A stretch of DNA of 64,000 nt from Candidatus Aminicenantes bacterium UBA2190 (GCA_002335385.1 DCVK01000061.1:1-64000), one strand, 5' to 3'; positions 49,529-59,094 are shown, counted from the stretch's first letter. Notes: generated by a model from the letters alone, not told the origin. A program made the numbers and translations.

Positions 49529-50698
49529 ATGAACGGTCCCGCTCCGGATCGCGCCGCGAAGACCGCCGTCGCCCTGGTCGCCTGTCCCGACTACGACGAG
49601 GACCGGGTAGAGGCGGCATTGCGGCGGGGAGTCGACCTGCTGGGCGGCATCGGCCGCTTCGCTTCCGCCGCCGAGCACATCCTGCTCAAGCCCAACGTAC
49701 TCACCGGCGCTGTTGCGGAGAAGCATGTCACGACCCACCCCGCCGTCTTCAAGGCCATGGGCCGGTTGCTGCTGGAAAAAGGCGTCCATGTCCGCTACGG
49801 CGACTCGCCGGGATTCGGAGGCTTCACGGCGGCAGCCGTCAAGTCGGGCCTGGCCAAGGCCGCAGGCGAGATCGGCATCGAGATGGCCGATTTTTCCTCC
49901 GCCGTCCAGGTCAGCTTCAGCGAAGCCCTGATCGCCAAGCAGCTGGTGCTGGCCCGGGAGGCGCTGGACGCCGACGGCATCATCGGCCTGTCCAAGATGA
50001 AGACCCACGGCTTCATGCGCGTCACCGGCGCCGTAAAAAATCAGTTCGGCTGCGTGCCGGGCCTGCGCAAGGGCGAATACCACGTCAAGATGCCGCGCAG
50101 CGAGCACTTCGCCGCCATGCTGGTCGATGTCTGCCGCCGACTGAAGCCGCGCTTGAACGTCATGGACGGCATCGTGGCCATGGAGGGCAACGGCCCGGGC
50201 TCCGGGACACCGCGACCCATGAACGTCCTGCTTCTTTCCGCCGACCCGCTGGCCCTGGACGCCGTATTCTGCCGGCTGGTGCACATGCCGCCGCTGAACG
50301 TCCCGACCATGAAGCCCGGGGCCGAGAGCGGCCTGGGCACCTGGGCCGAGGACACGATCGCGGTCCTGGGAGACGACCCGGCGCGCTTCGCCTGCCCGGG
50401 ATTCAAGGTGGTGCGCCAGCCTCCCGTCCCCTTTGACCGCTCCTTCCCCTATTACCTGAAAAAATGGATCACGCCGCGACCGGTCATCGACCCCGGCCGC
50501 TGCCAACAATGCGGGGTCTGCAGCGAAGTGTGCCCGCTGGAGCCCAAGGCCGTCGCAACCGCTGCGCCGGCGGACCAGAACTCGCCGCCCGTCTACGACT
50601 ACCGGCGCTGCATCCGCTGCTACTGCTGCCAGGAGATGTGCCCGCACGGCGCCATCGCCATCCGCCGGCCCGTTCTGAGCCGGCTCATCCATCCCTGA
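49529..50698 (+). CDS. DUF362-family protein with two [4Fe-4S] ferredoxin motifs
   Basis: 389 residues. The DUF362 domain (HILLKPNVLTG, YGDSPGFGG, SKMKTHGFMRVTGAVKNQFGCVPG, VMDGIVAMEGNGPGSG) is followed by a C-terminal ferredoxin-like part with CQQCGVCSEVCP and CIRCYCCQEMCP, each binding a 4Fe-4S cluster. The function of DUF362 proteins is unknown; the ferredoxin part implies electron transfer, as in anaerobes. It follows the lipoprotein by 14 bases. Confidence 0.92.
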   Translation: MNGPAPDRAAKTAVALVACPDYDEDRVEAALRRGVDLLGGIGRFASAAEHILLKPNVLTGAVAEKHVTTHPAVFKAMGRLLLEKGVHVRYGDSPGFGGFTAAAVKSGLAKAAGEIGIEMADFSSAVQVSFSEALIAKQLVLAREALDADGIIGLSKMKTHGFMRVTGAVKNQFGCVPGLRKGEYHVKMPRSEHFAAMLVDVCRRLKPRLNVMDGIVAMEGNGPGSGTPRPMNVLLLSADPLALDAVFCRLVHMPPLNVPTMKPGAESGLGTWAEDTIAVLGDDPARFACPGFKVVRQPPVPFDRSFPYYLKKWITPRPVIDPGRCQQCGVCSEVCPLEPKAVATAAPADQNSPPVYDYRRCIRCYCCQEMCPHGAIAIRRPVLSRLIHP

Positions 50699-50718
50699 AG
50701 GGTGCTTCCTGCCGCGCC

Positions 50719-53412
50719 CTAGCGCGGCCGCAACTCCATCACGGCATCGATCACTGAGCCGTCCTCCGTGGGCGTGGTAACGAAGCCCAGGCGCTTGAAA
50801 AGGGCCAGCATCCACGTGTTGTCGCGGCCGGTCTGGGCGACCACCCGCCGCAATCCCCAATGGCCGGCGATCTCCAGACAGCATTCGGTCAATACGCTCC
50901 CCAGCCCCCTGTTCTGCCACTTGTCGCCCACCAGGACGGCGTATTCCACGCTCTCGTGGTCGGGATCGGCGACCAGGCGCCCCACCCCCAGCAACTGGCG
51001 CCGGCCATCCCGCTCCAGCTCGGCGACCATGGCGATCTCGCGGTCGTAGTCGATGAAGCAGTAGCGGACCGCCGCCTGGTGCGACTGCCACTGGAAAAAA
51101 TGGCGGAAGCGGGCGTAGATGGACTCGCGCGAACAGCCGGCCAGGAGCTCCATCCATAACGGCTCGTCCTCGGGGCGGATGGGGCGCAGCAGAACGGGCG
51201 TTCCGTCGGGCAGGCTCGCCTTGCGGGCGTATTCCTCGGGATAGGGGCGCAGGGCCAGGTGGGAGTAGGAGCGCCCGCCGGCTGCCGGCGCCGGCCCCTC
51301 GATGACCAGGCGCGCATCCAGGGCGATCACCCTCTCCGGGGTGACCAGCAGCGGGTTGATGTCCAGCTCGGCGATCTCGGGATAATCGGCGGCGAAATAC
51401 GACAGCCGGATCAGGATCTCCAGCAGGCGGTCGACGGCGAGCGTCCGGCGGCCGCGGTAGCCGTTGAGCAGGGGCCAGATCTTCAGCGACTCGAGCATGC
51501 GCCGGGCCAGGCGCTCGTTGAGCGGCGGGAACCCCAGGCTGCGGTCGGCGAACAATTCGGCCTCGATGCCTCCGCGGCCGGCCAGAACGACGGTGCCGAA
51601 CACCGGGTCCTTCTTGATGCCCAGGATCAGCTCCACCCCCTCATGATGGCGGACCATGGACTGGACGGTCACCCCGGCCACTCGCGCCGCCGGTGCCTGC
51701 TGCCGGGCCCGCTCCAGGATTGTTGTGAAAGCCCGGCGCACCGCGCCCTCGTCCTCCAGGTCGAGGAGCACTCCCCCCACATCGCTTTTGTGGCTGATGT
51801 CGGGGGAGAGGATCTTCAGTACGACCGGGAAGCCGATCTGCCGGGCCAGGAACGCGGCCTCGTCGGCGCTGCCCGCCGCCCGCGGCATGGCGGTCGGGAT
51901 GCCGTAGGCTTCCAGCAATGACTTGGAATCGTCCTCGGCGAGGGTCCGCCGTTCGTCCCCCGCAAGCTTTTTGAACTCGGCATGGAGACTCAGGCGCTCC
52001 GAGGTGAAGGCCAGGGGAATGTCCCGGGGTGTCTCGTACAGGCTCTCCAGGTTGCGGGCGTAGGCCACCAGGGTCATGAAGGCGCGCACCGCCTGCTCGG
52101 GGGTGCGGTAGCCGGCGATGCCGGCCTCGGCCAGCACCCGCCTGCCCTCGGTCATGCTTTCCCCGCCCAGCCAGGCAGCCAGGATCGGCTTGGCCGACAG
52201 GTCCTTGAGCTGCGCCAGCGCCTGGGCCATCGCCGTCGGGTTGGTCATGGCCTGCGGCGTGACGATCACCAGCACGGCGTCTGCACCCGGGTCCTGCAGA
52301 ACGATCTCCACCGCCTTGGCCAGTCGCTTGGAACGGGCATCGCCCAGCACGTCGACCGGATTGCCGTGCGACCAGCAGGGCGGCAGTACCTCGTCCAGCC
52401 GGGACAGCGTATCGGCGGCCAGCTTCGCCAGGGAACCGCCGGCCTGGATCAGGGCATCGGCGGCCATCACGCCGGGTCCGCCGGCATTGGTCACGACGGC
52501 CAGCCGCGGGCCCAGGGGAACCTTCTGGCGGCCGATGAGCTCGGCGCAGTCGAAGATCTCGCCAATATCCAGCACCCGCGCCAGGCCGGCACGCTGAAAG
52601 GCGGCGTCATAAACGGCATCCTCGGCAGCCAGGGCGCCGGTATGCGAGGCAGCCACCTGCGCCGATTCGGGAAAACGCCCCGCCTTGTAGGCCACGATGG
52701 GCTTGCCGCGGGCAAAGGCGCGGGCGGCGGTCATGAACTTCCGCGCCTGGCCGATCGATTCCACGTAGAGGATGATCGAGCGCGTCCTCTCGTCCTCGCC
52801 CAGGTAGTCGATCAGGTCGCCGAAGTCGATGTCCAGGGCGTTGCCGATCGAGGCCACGCAGGAAAAGCCGATGCTCTCCGCCCGCGCCCAGTCCAGGACG
52901 GCGGCGCAGAGGGCGCCCGACTGGGAAATAAATGCCACGTGGCCGCTCTTGGGCATGGCGCCGGCAAAGCTCATGTTGAGCTGGCGGTTGGGGACGATGA
53001 CACCCAGGCAATTGGGGCCGAGGATGCGCATGGCGCCGAAGCGGCGCGCCTCGGCCAGGACCTGCTCCTCCAGGGCGCGGCCCGCCGGTCCGGTCTCGCG
53101 GAAGCCGGAGGAGACGATGACGACGCCGGGAATGCCCGCCTCGCCGCATTCACGCACCAGTGCCGGCACCTTGGCCGCCGGAGCGCAGATGACGCCCACG
53201 TCAACGGGACGCGGCAGCTGGCGGACAGAGGCGAAGCAGGAGATGCCCATGACCGCCTCGAAATCGGGGTTGACCGGATAGACGACACCGCGGTAGCCGC
53301 TGCCGACCAGGTTGCCGAGCACCTTGCCGCCGACGCTCTTGGGATTGGCAGTGACGCCGATCAATGCGATGCGCTGCGGATTGAAGATGTTCTCCAAGCG
53401 ATGGATGGCCAT
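50719..53412 (-). CDS. ADP-forming acyl-CoA synthetase fused to a GNAT acetyltransferase
   Basis: 897 residues. Order: CoA-binding Rossmann domain (IALIGVTANPKSVGGKVLGN), succinyl-CoA-ligase-like domains with the phospho-His in SHTGALAAEDAVYDAAF, an ATP-grasp domain (FPVVLKILSPDISHKSDVGGV), then a C-terminal GNAT domain (DKWQNRGLGSVL). This is the architecture of Pat/AcuA-type lysine acetyltransferases. The His of the synthetase part is present, so ADP-forming acetyl-CoA synthesis may also work. Start 53412 has AAGGAG upstream. It links acetate/ATP metabolism to protein acetylation. Confidence 0.92.
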   Translation of the reverse strand: MAIHRLENIFNPQRIALIGVTANPKSVGGKVLGNLVGSGYRGVVYPVNPDFEAVMGISCFASVRQLPRPVDVGVICAPAAKVPALVRECGEAGIPGVVIVSSGFRETGPAGRALEEQVLAEARRFGAMRILGPNCLGVIVPNRQLNMSFAGAMPKSGHVAFISQSGALCAAVLDWARAESIGFSCVASIGNALDIDFGDLIDYLGEDERTRSIILYVESIGQARKFMTAARAFARGKPIVAYKAGRFPESAQVAASHTGALAAEDAVYDAAFQRAGLARVLDIGEIFDCAELIGRQKVPLGPRLAVVTNAGGPGVMAADALIQAGGSLAKLAADTLSRLDEVLPPCWSHGNPVDVLGDARSKRLAKAVEIVLQDPGADAVLVIVTPQAMTNPTAMAQALAQLKDLSAKPILAAWLGGESMTEGRRVLAEAGIAGYRTPEQAVRAFMTLVAYARNLESLYETPRDIPLAFTSERLSLHAEFKKLAGDERRTLAEDDSKSLLEAYGIPTAMPRAAGSADEAAFLARQIGFPVVLKILSPDISHKSDVGGVLLDLEDEGAVRRAFTTILERARQQAPAARVAGVTVQSMVRHHEGVELILGIKKDPVFGTVVLAGRGGIEAELFADRSLGFPPLNERLARRMLESLKIWPLLNGYRGRRTLAVDRLLEILIRLSYFAADYPEIAELDINPLLVTPERVIALDARLVIEGPAPAAGGRSYSHLALRPYPEEYARKASLPDGTPVLLRPIRPEDEPLWMELLAGCSRESIYARFRHFFQWQSHQAAVRYCFIDYDREIAMVAELERDGRRQLLGVGRLVADPDHESVEYAVLVGDKWQNRGLGSVLTECCLEIAGHWGLRRVVAQTGRDNTWMLALFKRLGFVTTPTEDGSVIDAVMELRPR

Positions 53413-53457
53413 GGTTCGCTCGCTCCTTTTCCTTTCGGGCCCGGGTCGGCACGGGAT

Positions 53458-53475
53458 CGTGGCGCATCCGCCACG
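53458..53475 (-). promoter_or_regulatory. Hairpin in the leader of the acyl-CoA synthetase mRNA
   Basis: CGTGGCG-loop-CGCCACG is a perfect seven-pair stem with a four-base loop in the ~80-base leader. A CGGGCCCG palindrome lies downstream of it. Confidence 0.5.
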
Positions 53476-53499
53476 GAGCAACGCCGTGCGGAAGGAAAA

Positions 53500-53528
53500 A
53501 GTATAGGGAATCCGACCGGCGAAGTCAA
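53500..53528 (-). promoter_or_regulatory. Sigma-70 promoter of the acyl-CoA synthetase/GNAT gene
   Basis: Minus strand TTGACT (53528-53523), 17 bases, TATACT (53505-53500), giving a leader of about 80 bases. Confidence 0.7.
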
Positions 53529-53615
53529 ACGGGGCGAAGATCCGCTGGGCAACGCCGGGCATGCAATTCGTTCACGTCTCTGCTATCATGAGCGGCAGGA
53601 ATGACGGAGGTCGCC

Positions 53616-53642
53616 ATGCCCAGCCGGGATGATTGCCCATGA
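53616..53642 (+). CDS. Possible eight-codon leader peptide
   Basis: ATG at 53616 follows a strong GGAGG by five bases and encodes MPSRDDCP, then stops. The next gene starts within or after it without a good ribosome site of its own, which would suit translational coupling. No gene family supports it. Confidence 0.3.
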   Translation: MPSRDDCP

Positions 53643-53655
53643 CCCGCGGTGTCCC

Positions 53656-55590
53656 ATGCCGCTGAATATCGTATGGCTCAAGATCATCGCCATCCCCACC
53701 CTGCATTTCCTTTTTTTCATCGTTTTGCCTGGAGCGGGGTTGTGGATCATCCTGCAGGACCGGCTGGGGGACAGCAAGCTCCCCGGCGCCGCGCAGTTCC
53801 TCAGCGCGGTTGCCCTGGGGATCCTGTACAATGCCCTGCAGTTCCTTCTGGTTGTGCTCGTTTACCGCAATTTCCCGTTGACCGGCCGCATCTGGCTGAG
53901 CATTGGCAAGTACGCCATGGACGTTGCGTTACTGATATGCGTTTCCCTGGCCTACCCCCAAAAGAGCCGCGACCTTTTGCTGCGGCTTTCGTCCGTCTGC
54001 GTCCGCCGCGCCGACGCCCTGCTGCTGCTGTTCGCACTGCTGCTGGGAGTGCTGGCCATCACCCACTTTCCCCATGTCCACGACTCCGGCCAGTTGATCG
54101 CCACCAACCGCATGCTGCTGGGCGGATTTGATTTCTGGCACGCCAAGCGGTATGCACTCGGGTTCTCCGCCCTGTGCTATTTCCCGGCGGCGATTTTCCC
54201 GGGCATTCCCATGGCCACGCTGGCCTCGGGATACAAGGCGTCACTGGTTGTTCTGCTCGGCCTCGCGGTGATCTACGGCCTGGACAGGATGGCCGTTGCC
54301 CGGCGGGCCGCCGGCATATTCCTTCTCTTTTTCATTTTCATCAGCAGTTTTTTCGGGCTTTACGGTGTCATGGAACTCGGGAAGGACAGCGCCTGGTCGG
54401 TGCTGTTCAGCGTTATTTTCATGTTCAGCCTCATGGGCCGCGAAAAGACGGCCGCTAAAAACGCCTCCCCGCTGTTCCTGCTCGCCGCCATTGCTTTGGG
54501 AATGATTGCCATCCCCTATCTGTGCCTATTTTGCCTTGTTCTCGCCGTGCTGCGCCTGCTGCCCGAAAGGATCTCTGCCCATCGCCTGCTCCTGCCCGCG
54601 GCGGTGATCCTGCTTCTGGCAGGCGGCGCCATGATGATGCCGGTCAAGATGGCCGTGCGCGCGCCGCCGCACACTCGCCCGCAGGTGGGAACATTCGTTT
54701 CCTGGTATCCCAGCGACGGCAAGACGCCTTTTTTTCAGTACTATTTCCACTACGAGAGGCACGGATACCGGAATTCGGCGCTGATCGCCATAGCCGGCCT
54801 GCTGGGCATCTTCCTGCTGCCCAGGGCCGGGGCACGACACAGGGATGCGGCCGTGCGCAGCACGGCCTTGTTTCTGCCGGTCGCCACTCTGAGCTGCCTG
54901 TTCCTTTCCTTCCTGGCCCGTGGGCAATTGCCGGCCAGCCGCGCGCAAAAAATTCCCCTGACGCCCTTCTCCACGCGCCAGGCATGGGACCTGATCAAGG
55001 ACATTCCCCAGTGGTACGTGCAGCTCATCAGCGGCATTATTATCGTGATCGTGCTCGATGCCTGGATCAGTAAGCTCCCTTTCTCCCACAAGGCCAGGCA
55101 GGCGTTTTTCACCGGCATTGCCCTGCTGGCCGCCGGGGCGGCGCTCAGCGCCAATCTGCCCCGGGTGGCGGCGCTGAAGGTCCCGGCCCATTTTTACCGC
55201 TACGGCGGCAACCGGGATGACCGCTTCGCCCGCACGCTGGAGAGCATCTATCTCCATCCCGAAGTGAACCAACTATTCATCGCCAGGGATCTGTCCTCGC
55301 TGAACGCCAACCATTTTCATTTCGACCTCCAGGGCTATTTCCCGAAAAAAAAGCTGCATATCCTCGCGGCAGCCCCCGGAGAAGGCCTGCGGTTCCATCC
55401 GCCGCCGGGATCCTCGATCCTGATCGCCGATCATGACCGCATTTGGAAATTCCAGGCGACAGGGCGCATGCGCAACCGGATGAGCGTCCGCCGGCTGGAA
55501 CATTTCCCGGGAACCGGCGAGGGCGTTTATCTGATCGAAAGGAGGAAGGAAAACCCGCAGCGAAGCCTGATGCGACAACCGGAAGAATAA
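53656..55590 (+). CDS. Large polytopic membrane protein, glycosyltransferase-like
   Basis: 644 residues from the ATG at 53656; an ATG at 53629 is the alternative. Thirteen or so hydrophobic helices cover residues 5-500, with HVHDSGQLIATNRMLLGGFDFWHAKRYALGF in a loop after the fourth helix. The helices are followed by a soluble C-terminal domain of about 130 residues. The topology recalls GT-C glycosyltransferases, with an acidic HDSG loop in about the right place, but I do not recognise the family. Neighbouring flippase-like and amine-oxidase-like genes suggest envelope glycan work. Confidence 0.7.
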   Translation: MPLNIVWLKIIAIPTLHFLFFIVLPGAGLWIILQDRLGDSKLPGAAQFLSAVALGILYNALQFLLVVLVYRNFPLTGRIWLSIGKYAMDVALLICVSLAYPQKSRDLLLRLSSVCVRRADALLLLFALLLGVLAITHFPHVHDSGQLIATNRMLLGGFDFWHAKRYALGFSALCYFPAAIFPGIPMATLASGYKASLVVLLGLAVIYGLDRMAVARRAAGIFLLFFIFISSFFGLYGVMELGKDSAWSVLFSVIFMFSLMGREKTAAKNASPLFLLAAIALGMIAIPYLCLFCLVLAVLRLLPERISAHRLLLPAAVILLLAGGAMMMPVKMAVRAPPHTRPQVGTFVSWYPSDGKTPFFQYYFHYERHGYRNSALIAIAGLLGIFLLPRAGARHRDAAVRSTALFLPVATLSCLFLSFLARGQLPASRAQKIPLTPFSTRQAWDLIKDIPQWYVQLISGIIIVIVLDAWISKLPFSHKARQAFFTGIALLAAGAALSANLPRVAALKVPAHFYRYGGNRDDRFARTLESIYLHPEVNQLFIARDLSSLNANHFHFDLQGYFPKKKLHILAAAPGEGLRFHPPPGSSILIADHDRIWKFQATGRMRNRMSVRRLEHFPGTGEGVYLIERRKENPQRSLMRQPEE

Positions 55591-55605
55591 TCGGGATCGC
55601 CCTCG

Positions 55606-56535
55606 TTACCTGCCGTGCCGCTGGGAACGGCGCAGAAGAAGCAGAACGGAGCCGGCCAATGCCGGCAACGCCGTATTCAGGGAAAAAAGCATCAGTGCGG
55701 AGGATACCGCCGGCGCCCTGGGCACTCCAAAAGGGGAGAGAAGGGCGATCGCGGCACCCTCGCGAATTCCCAGCCCGCCGATGGTGAACGGCAGGATATT
55801 GGTGAGCATGATCAGCGGCTGCGCCAGCACGGCCGTCCACAGCCGGGAAGAATGATAATTGTTCAGGAGAGCGTGGAATTGCAGGATCACCACGCCATAA
55901 CCGAGCAAGGCGAGCCCCATCTGCTTGCGCTTGACGCCCGTGGGGACGGCCTGGAGCTGCAGCGTCATGCGGGCTGCTCTTTCCCGAAAGGCGGCGAAGC
56001 GGCTGGACTGCGGCAGCAATCGCTGGAGCCAGCGCAGCGGGAAATCCGGCCAAACCAGCAGTAGCCACAGAAAGGCCAGGAGGATGGCGGCCGCCGCCCC
56101 GACCAGGGGATTGGCATAGAAAACAATTCCGGGCACAGCCAGGAGCACCACCGCGGCGACCTCGAATACCCGGTCCACCATCACCAGGTAGGCGATGAGC
56201 CCGCGCTCGTGCCTTTCCAGGAAGATCGCGCGGGCGACCTCCCCCACCCGTCCCGGCGTGAGCAGGCCTCCCGCCATCCCGACAAGATAGGATTTCGCCG
56301 CGTCCGACAGCGAAGCCCCCCCGCCCGCCGCCGCCATGACCAGGCGATGCCATTTCAGCACTTTAAGGAAAGTGAACAGCAGCGCCAGGGCCAGGGCCGC
56401 TCCGAGTGAAGGCCCGACGGTCCGCAGGGAAGCGGCGATGCCGCCAAGGCCCGCCTTGGCGATGACCAGGTAGAGCAGGAGGAGCGACAAGACCAGCTTC
56501 GCGGCAAAGAGGACCTTGCCGTTGATCCCTTTCAC
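55606..56535 (-). CDS. Lysylphosphatidylglycerol-synthase-TM / UPF0104-family membrane protein
   Basis: 309 residues from a GTG at 56535, which overlaps the previous stop as GTGA and has GGGAGG seven bases upstream; a longer GTG start at 56556 is less likely. Eight or so helices. Family marks: LKWHRLVMAAAG, GMAGGLLTPGRVGEVARAIFL, and LPFTIGGLGIREGAAIALL. Members act as lipid or polyprenyl-glycan flippases or transferase subunits. It is coupled to the flavoprotein gene upstream. Confidence 0.88.
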   Translation of the reverse strand: MKGINGKVLFAAKLVLSLLLLYLVIAKAGLGGIAASLRTVGPSLGAALALALLFTFLKVLKWHRLVMAAAGGGASLSDAAKSYLVGMAGGLLTPGRVGEVARAIFLERHERGLIAYLVMVDRVFEVAAVVLLAVPGIVFYANPLVGAAAAILLAFLWLLLVWPDFPLRWLQRLLPQSSRFAAFRERAARMTLQLQAVPTGVKRKQMGLALLGYGVVILQFHALLNNYHSSRLWTAVLAQPLIMLTNILPFTIGGLGIREGAAIALLSPFGVPRAPAVSSALMLFSLNTALPALAGSVLLLLRRSQRHGR

Positions 56536-57845
56536 GATCGCGCCTCCCTTCCCCACCGGTACAAGTTGAATTCCCTGGCCAGGGTAAAGCTGGTGTTCAT
56601 GCAGCGGCTACGCGGATAAAACTGGCTGCTATCGACGAGAAACAGGTTTTTGATCGGCGTGGCAAACGGAGGCAGGACCCTGGAGAAATGGGCTTTGAAA
56701 ATGGGCTGAGTATGGAGGTCGCGGTTGACATGGAAGCCCAGGACATGCGAATCGCGGAAATTCGCGAACATTCGCCTCAGGTGGCCGCAATAGACATCCA
56801 ACAGCTCGGCATCCGGCGTTCTCCAGGCGAAGTCATCGCCGCAGTCGCAGTAACGGGACAGGTACACCAAATGCTGGCCCCCAGGATCGTCGCCTCCCAT
56901 CCAGTTCGTGTGCTCCACGATCACCGCGAACGGGACATTCTCGTCCCCGACGTTGATCCAGTAATGCGGGCTGAGCGGCTCCTGCAAACGCAGGATCATG
57001 CAGACGGAATGAGAGTATTCGATCCGCGCAAGTTGCTCGCGGTAATCCCGAGGCAGTGCCGGAACGATCTCGGCGAAGCGCGGCAGGGGCAATGTGACGA
57101 TGCAGGCATGGAAGGGACTGGCCGTGTCGCCGTTCAGGATGAATGACCCGTTCGGGCCGGCCTTCTCGATGGCGCTGACCGGGTGTCCGGTCATGATCCG
57201 CCCCCCGTGTCTCACGATTTCGGCCTCCAGCCGCTCGAACAAGAGTCCAAATCCGCCTCGCAGGTATCCCAGCGCCCCCGACGACCGTCCGAGCCTTCCG
57301 CGGGTCCTGCTCTGCAGGCGGTCCCAGAGCCAGGTTGCGGACACTTCGGATGAGTGGGTGCCGAATTTGTTTTTCAGCAGCGGTTCCCAGAACCGGGCGT
57401 AGCCCCGATTGCCGCAGCGTTTTTTAAGCAGGGCGGCCGCTGTCACGCCATCGAAAGCCCGCCAGTCCCTCTTCAAGATCAGAGTCGACGTGCTGATCCC
57501 GACGCGCAGCCGTTCCGCCAAGGTCAGCGGCCGGAAGCGCAGCAGGTCGATGGCCGAGTTCAGGGGATAGATTTTTCCCCGGGAATAGTAGGCCATGGCG
57601 GCCTTTTTGAAAACCAGCCGATCCTCCAGGCCCAGGGTGCGGATCACATCCAGCAATTCAGTGTGCGCGGTGAAAATGTGGCGGTAGTATCTGTCGATCA
57701 CCGCGGATCCGGACATGAAAGCGGCCGCCAGCCCACCGGTGCACTTTTCTTTTTCGAAAACCGTCACATCCAGATCTTCCCCGGCCAGGGAATAGGCCAG
57801 GGCCAGCCCGGTGATGCCGCCGCCGACAACGGCTATTCTTTTCAG
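56532..57845 (-). CDS. FAD-dependent amine-oxidase-like oxidoreductase, apparent CTG start
   Basis: 437 residues if translation begins at CTG 57845. The FAD Rossmann motif VVGGGITGLALAYSLAGE lies between that CTG and the first usual start (GTG 57767), and no ATG, GTG or TTG occurs between it and the preceding in-frame stop. AAGGAAGG lies just before the CTG. Downstream features (GGLAAAFMSGSAVIDRYYRH, a C-terminal FAD-contact segment near FLVDSSQFYPRSRCMNTSF) match UDP-galactopyranose-mutase- and protoporphyrinogen-oxidase-like amine oxidases. Substrate unknown. It starts ten bases after the cysteine-desulfurase-like gene. Confidence 0.85.
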   Translation of the reverse strand: MKRIAVVGGGITGLALAYSLAGEDLDVTVFEKEKCTGGLAAAFMSGSAVIDRYYRHIFTAHTELLDVIRTLGLEDRLVFKKAAMAYYSRGKIYPLNSAIDLLRFRPLTLAERLRVGISTSTLILKRDWRAFDGVTAAALLKKRCGNRGYARFWEPLLKNKFGTHSSEVSATWLWDRLQSRTRGRLGRSSGALGYLRGGFGLLFERLEAEIVRHGGRIMTGHPVSAIEKAGPNGSFILNGDTASPFHACIVTLPLPRFAEIVPALPRDYREQLARIEYSHSVCMILRLQEPLSPHYWINVGDENVPFAVIVEHTNWMGGDDPGGQHLVYLSRYCDCGDDFAWRTPDAELLDVYCGHLRRMFANFRDSHVLGFHVNRDLHTQPIFKAHFSRVLPPFATPIKNLFLVDSSQFYPRSRCMNTSFTLAREFNLYRWGREARS

Positions 57846-57855
57846 TTTCCTTCCT

Positions 57856-59094
57856 TCAGCGGATCCGCAGCAGGGTGCTCAAAAAACGCTCCACTTCCGC
57901 CTCGTTGTTGTAGAGCGAAAGCCCGGCGCGCACGGCACCGCCCCGTTCACTCAGGCCGAGGAAGCGCATGGCTTCCCAGGCGTAGTAATCGCCATCCCAA
58001 ACATGGATGCCTTCCTCTCCCAGCCGCTGAGCCACTTCGGCCGGTGTCATGCCGGCGAGCGTGAAGCAGGCGGTGGGCGTGCGCTCGTGGAGACGCCCCG
58101 GGTCGGTGATGCCGTAGATGCGCACTCCCGGGATCTCCTGCAGTCCCGCGAGCAGGCGGGAGAAGAGGAGCGATTCATGATCGCTGATGGCGGCCAGGGC
58201 CTGCTTCAGAAGCCGCCTGCGCCCCGCGGGATACGACTCGCAGCCCGTACCGAGCTCCTGCCCCAGGGCGGCAAGGAAATCGATCGCCGCGGCGACGCCG
58301 GCGATCGCCTCATGGCTCTTGGTGCCGGTCTCGAAGCAATCCGGGATGGCGGCGGCGGACGGCCGCACCTTGTAAGGCTGCAGTCGCTCCAGGACCTCGC
58401 GCCTGCCATAGAGGACTCCGGAGTGCGGGCCATAGAACTTGTAGGGCGAACAGGCCAGGAAATCGCAGCCCAGCTGCTGGACGTCGACGGGACGATGCGG
58501 GGCGAAATGCACGGCGTCCACGAAAGTCAGCGCGCCGGCCCGGCGGGCGGCGGCCAGGATGCGCGGCAGGTCGTTGACCGTGCCAAAGGCGTTGGAAGCG
58601 CCGCCGACGGCCACCAGCCGCGTCCGTTCCGTGATCATCCCTTCCAGGTCCTCCAGCATCAGGGTGCAGTCGGCGGGATCGAACTCCAGCCAGCGGATGA
58701 GGACGCCTTGCTCCTGCAGGTGGAGCCAGGGGGCGATGTTGGCGTCATGGTCGAGACGGGTGACGACGATCTCATCGCCGGGCTGCAGATCCCGGCCGAT
58801 GATGCGCGCCAGGTGCAGGGTCAGGGTGGTCATGTTGGCGCCGAAGATGATCTCGGCCTCTGAGCGGGCGTTGAGCAGGTCGGCCATGGCCGCGCGCCCG
58901 GCGGCGATGATGGCATCGCTGCGCCGCGAGAAGGCGAACTGGCCGTGCTCGTTGGCGTTGGCTTCGCGGTAATAGGCGGCGACGGCATCGATGACGGCTT
59001 GCGGCACCTGCGTGCCCCCGGGACCGTCGAAGAATACGGCACCGGGGGCCAGCGCCGGAAATCGGCTGCGGATGCCTTCAACGGGATATTTCAT
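57856..59094 (-). CDS. Cysteine desulfurase-like PLP enzyme (TIGR01976-like)
   Basis: 412 residues, class V aminotransferase fold. It opens RSRFPALAPGAVFFDGPGGTQVP, typical of this subfamily. The PLP contacts are in VDAVHFAPHRPVD (where Csd/SufS has DGAQ) and the Lys is in CSPYKFYGPHSGVLYG. The Cys loop of IscS/SufS was not identified, so sulfur transfer is uncertain. The start at 59094 has AAGGAG. It lies 34 bases after lhgO in one transcript. Confidence 0.9.
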   Translation of the reverse strand: MKYPVEGIRSRFPALAPGAVFFDGPGGTQVPQAVIDAVAAYYREANANEHGQFAFSRRSDAIIAAGRAAMADLLNARSEAEIIFGANMTTLTLHLARIIGRDLQPGDEIVVTRLDHDANIAPWLHLQEQGVLIRWLEFDPADCTLMLEDLEGMITERTRLVAVGGASNAFGTVNDLPRILAAARRAGALTFVDAVHFAPHRPVDVQQLGCDFLACSPYKFYGPHSGVLYGRREVLERLQPYKVRPSAAAIPDCFETGTKSHEAIAGVAAAIDFLAALGQELGTGCESYPAGRRRLLKQALAAISDHESLLFSRLLAGLQEIPGVRIYGITDPGRLHERTPTACFTLAGMTPAEVAQRLGEEGIHVWDGDYYAWEAMRFLGLSERGGAVRAGLSLYNNEAEVERFLSTLLRIR

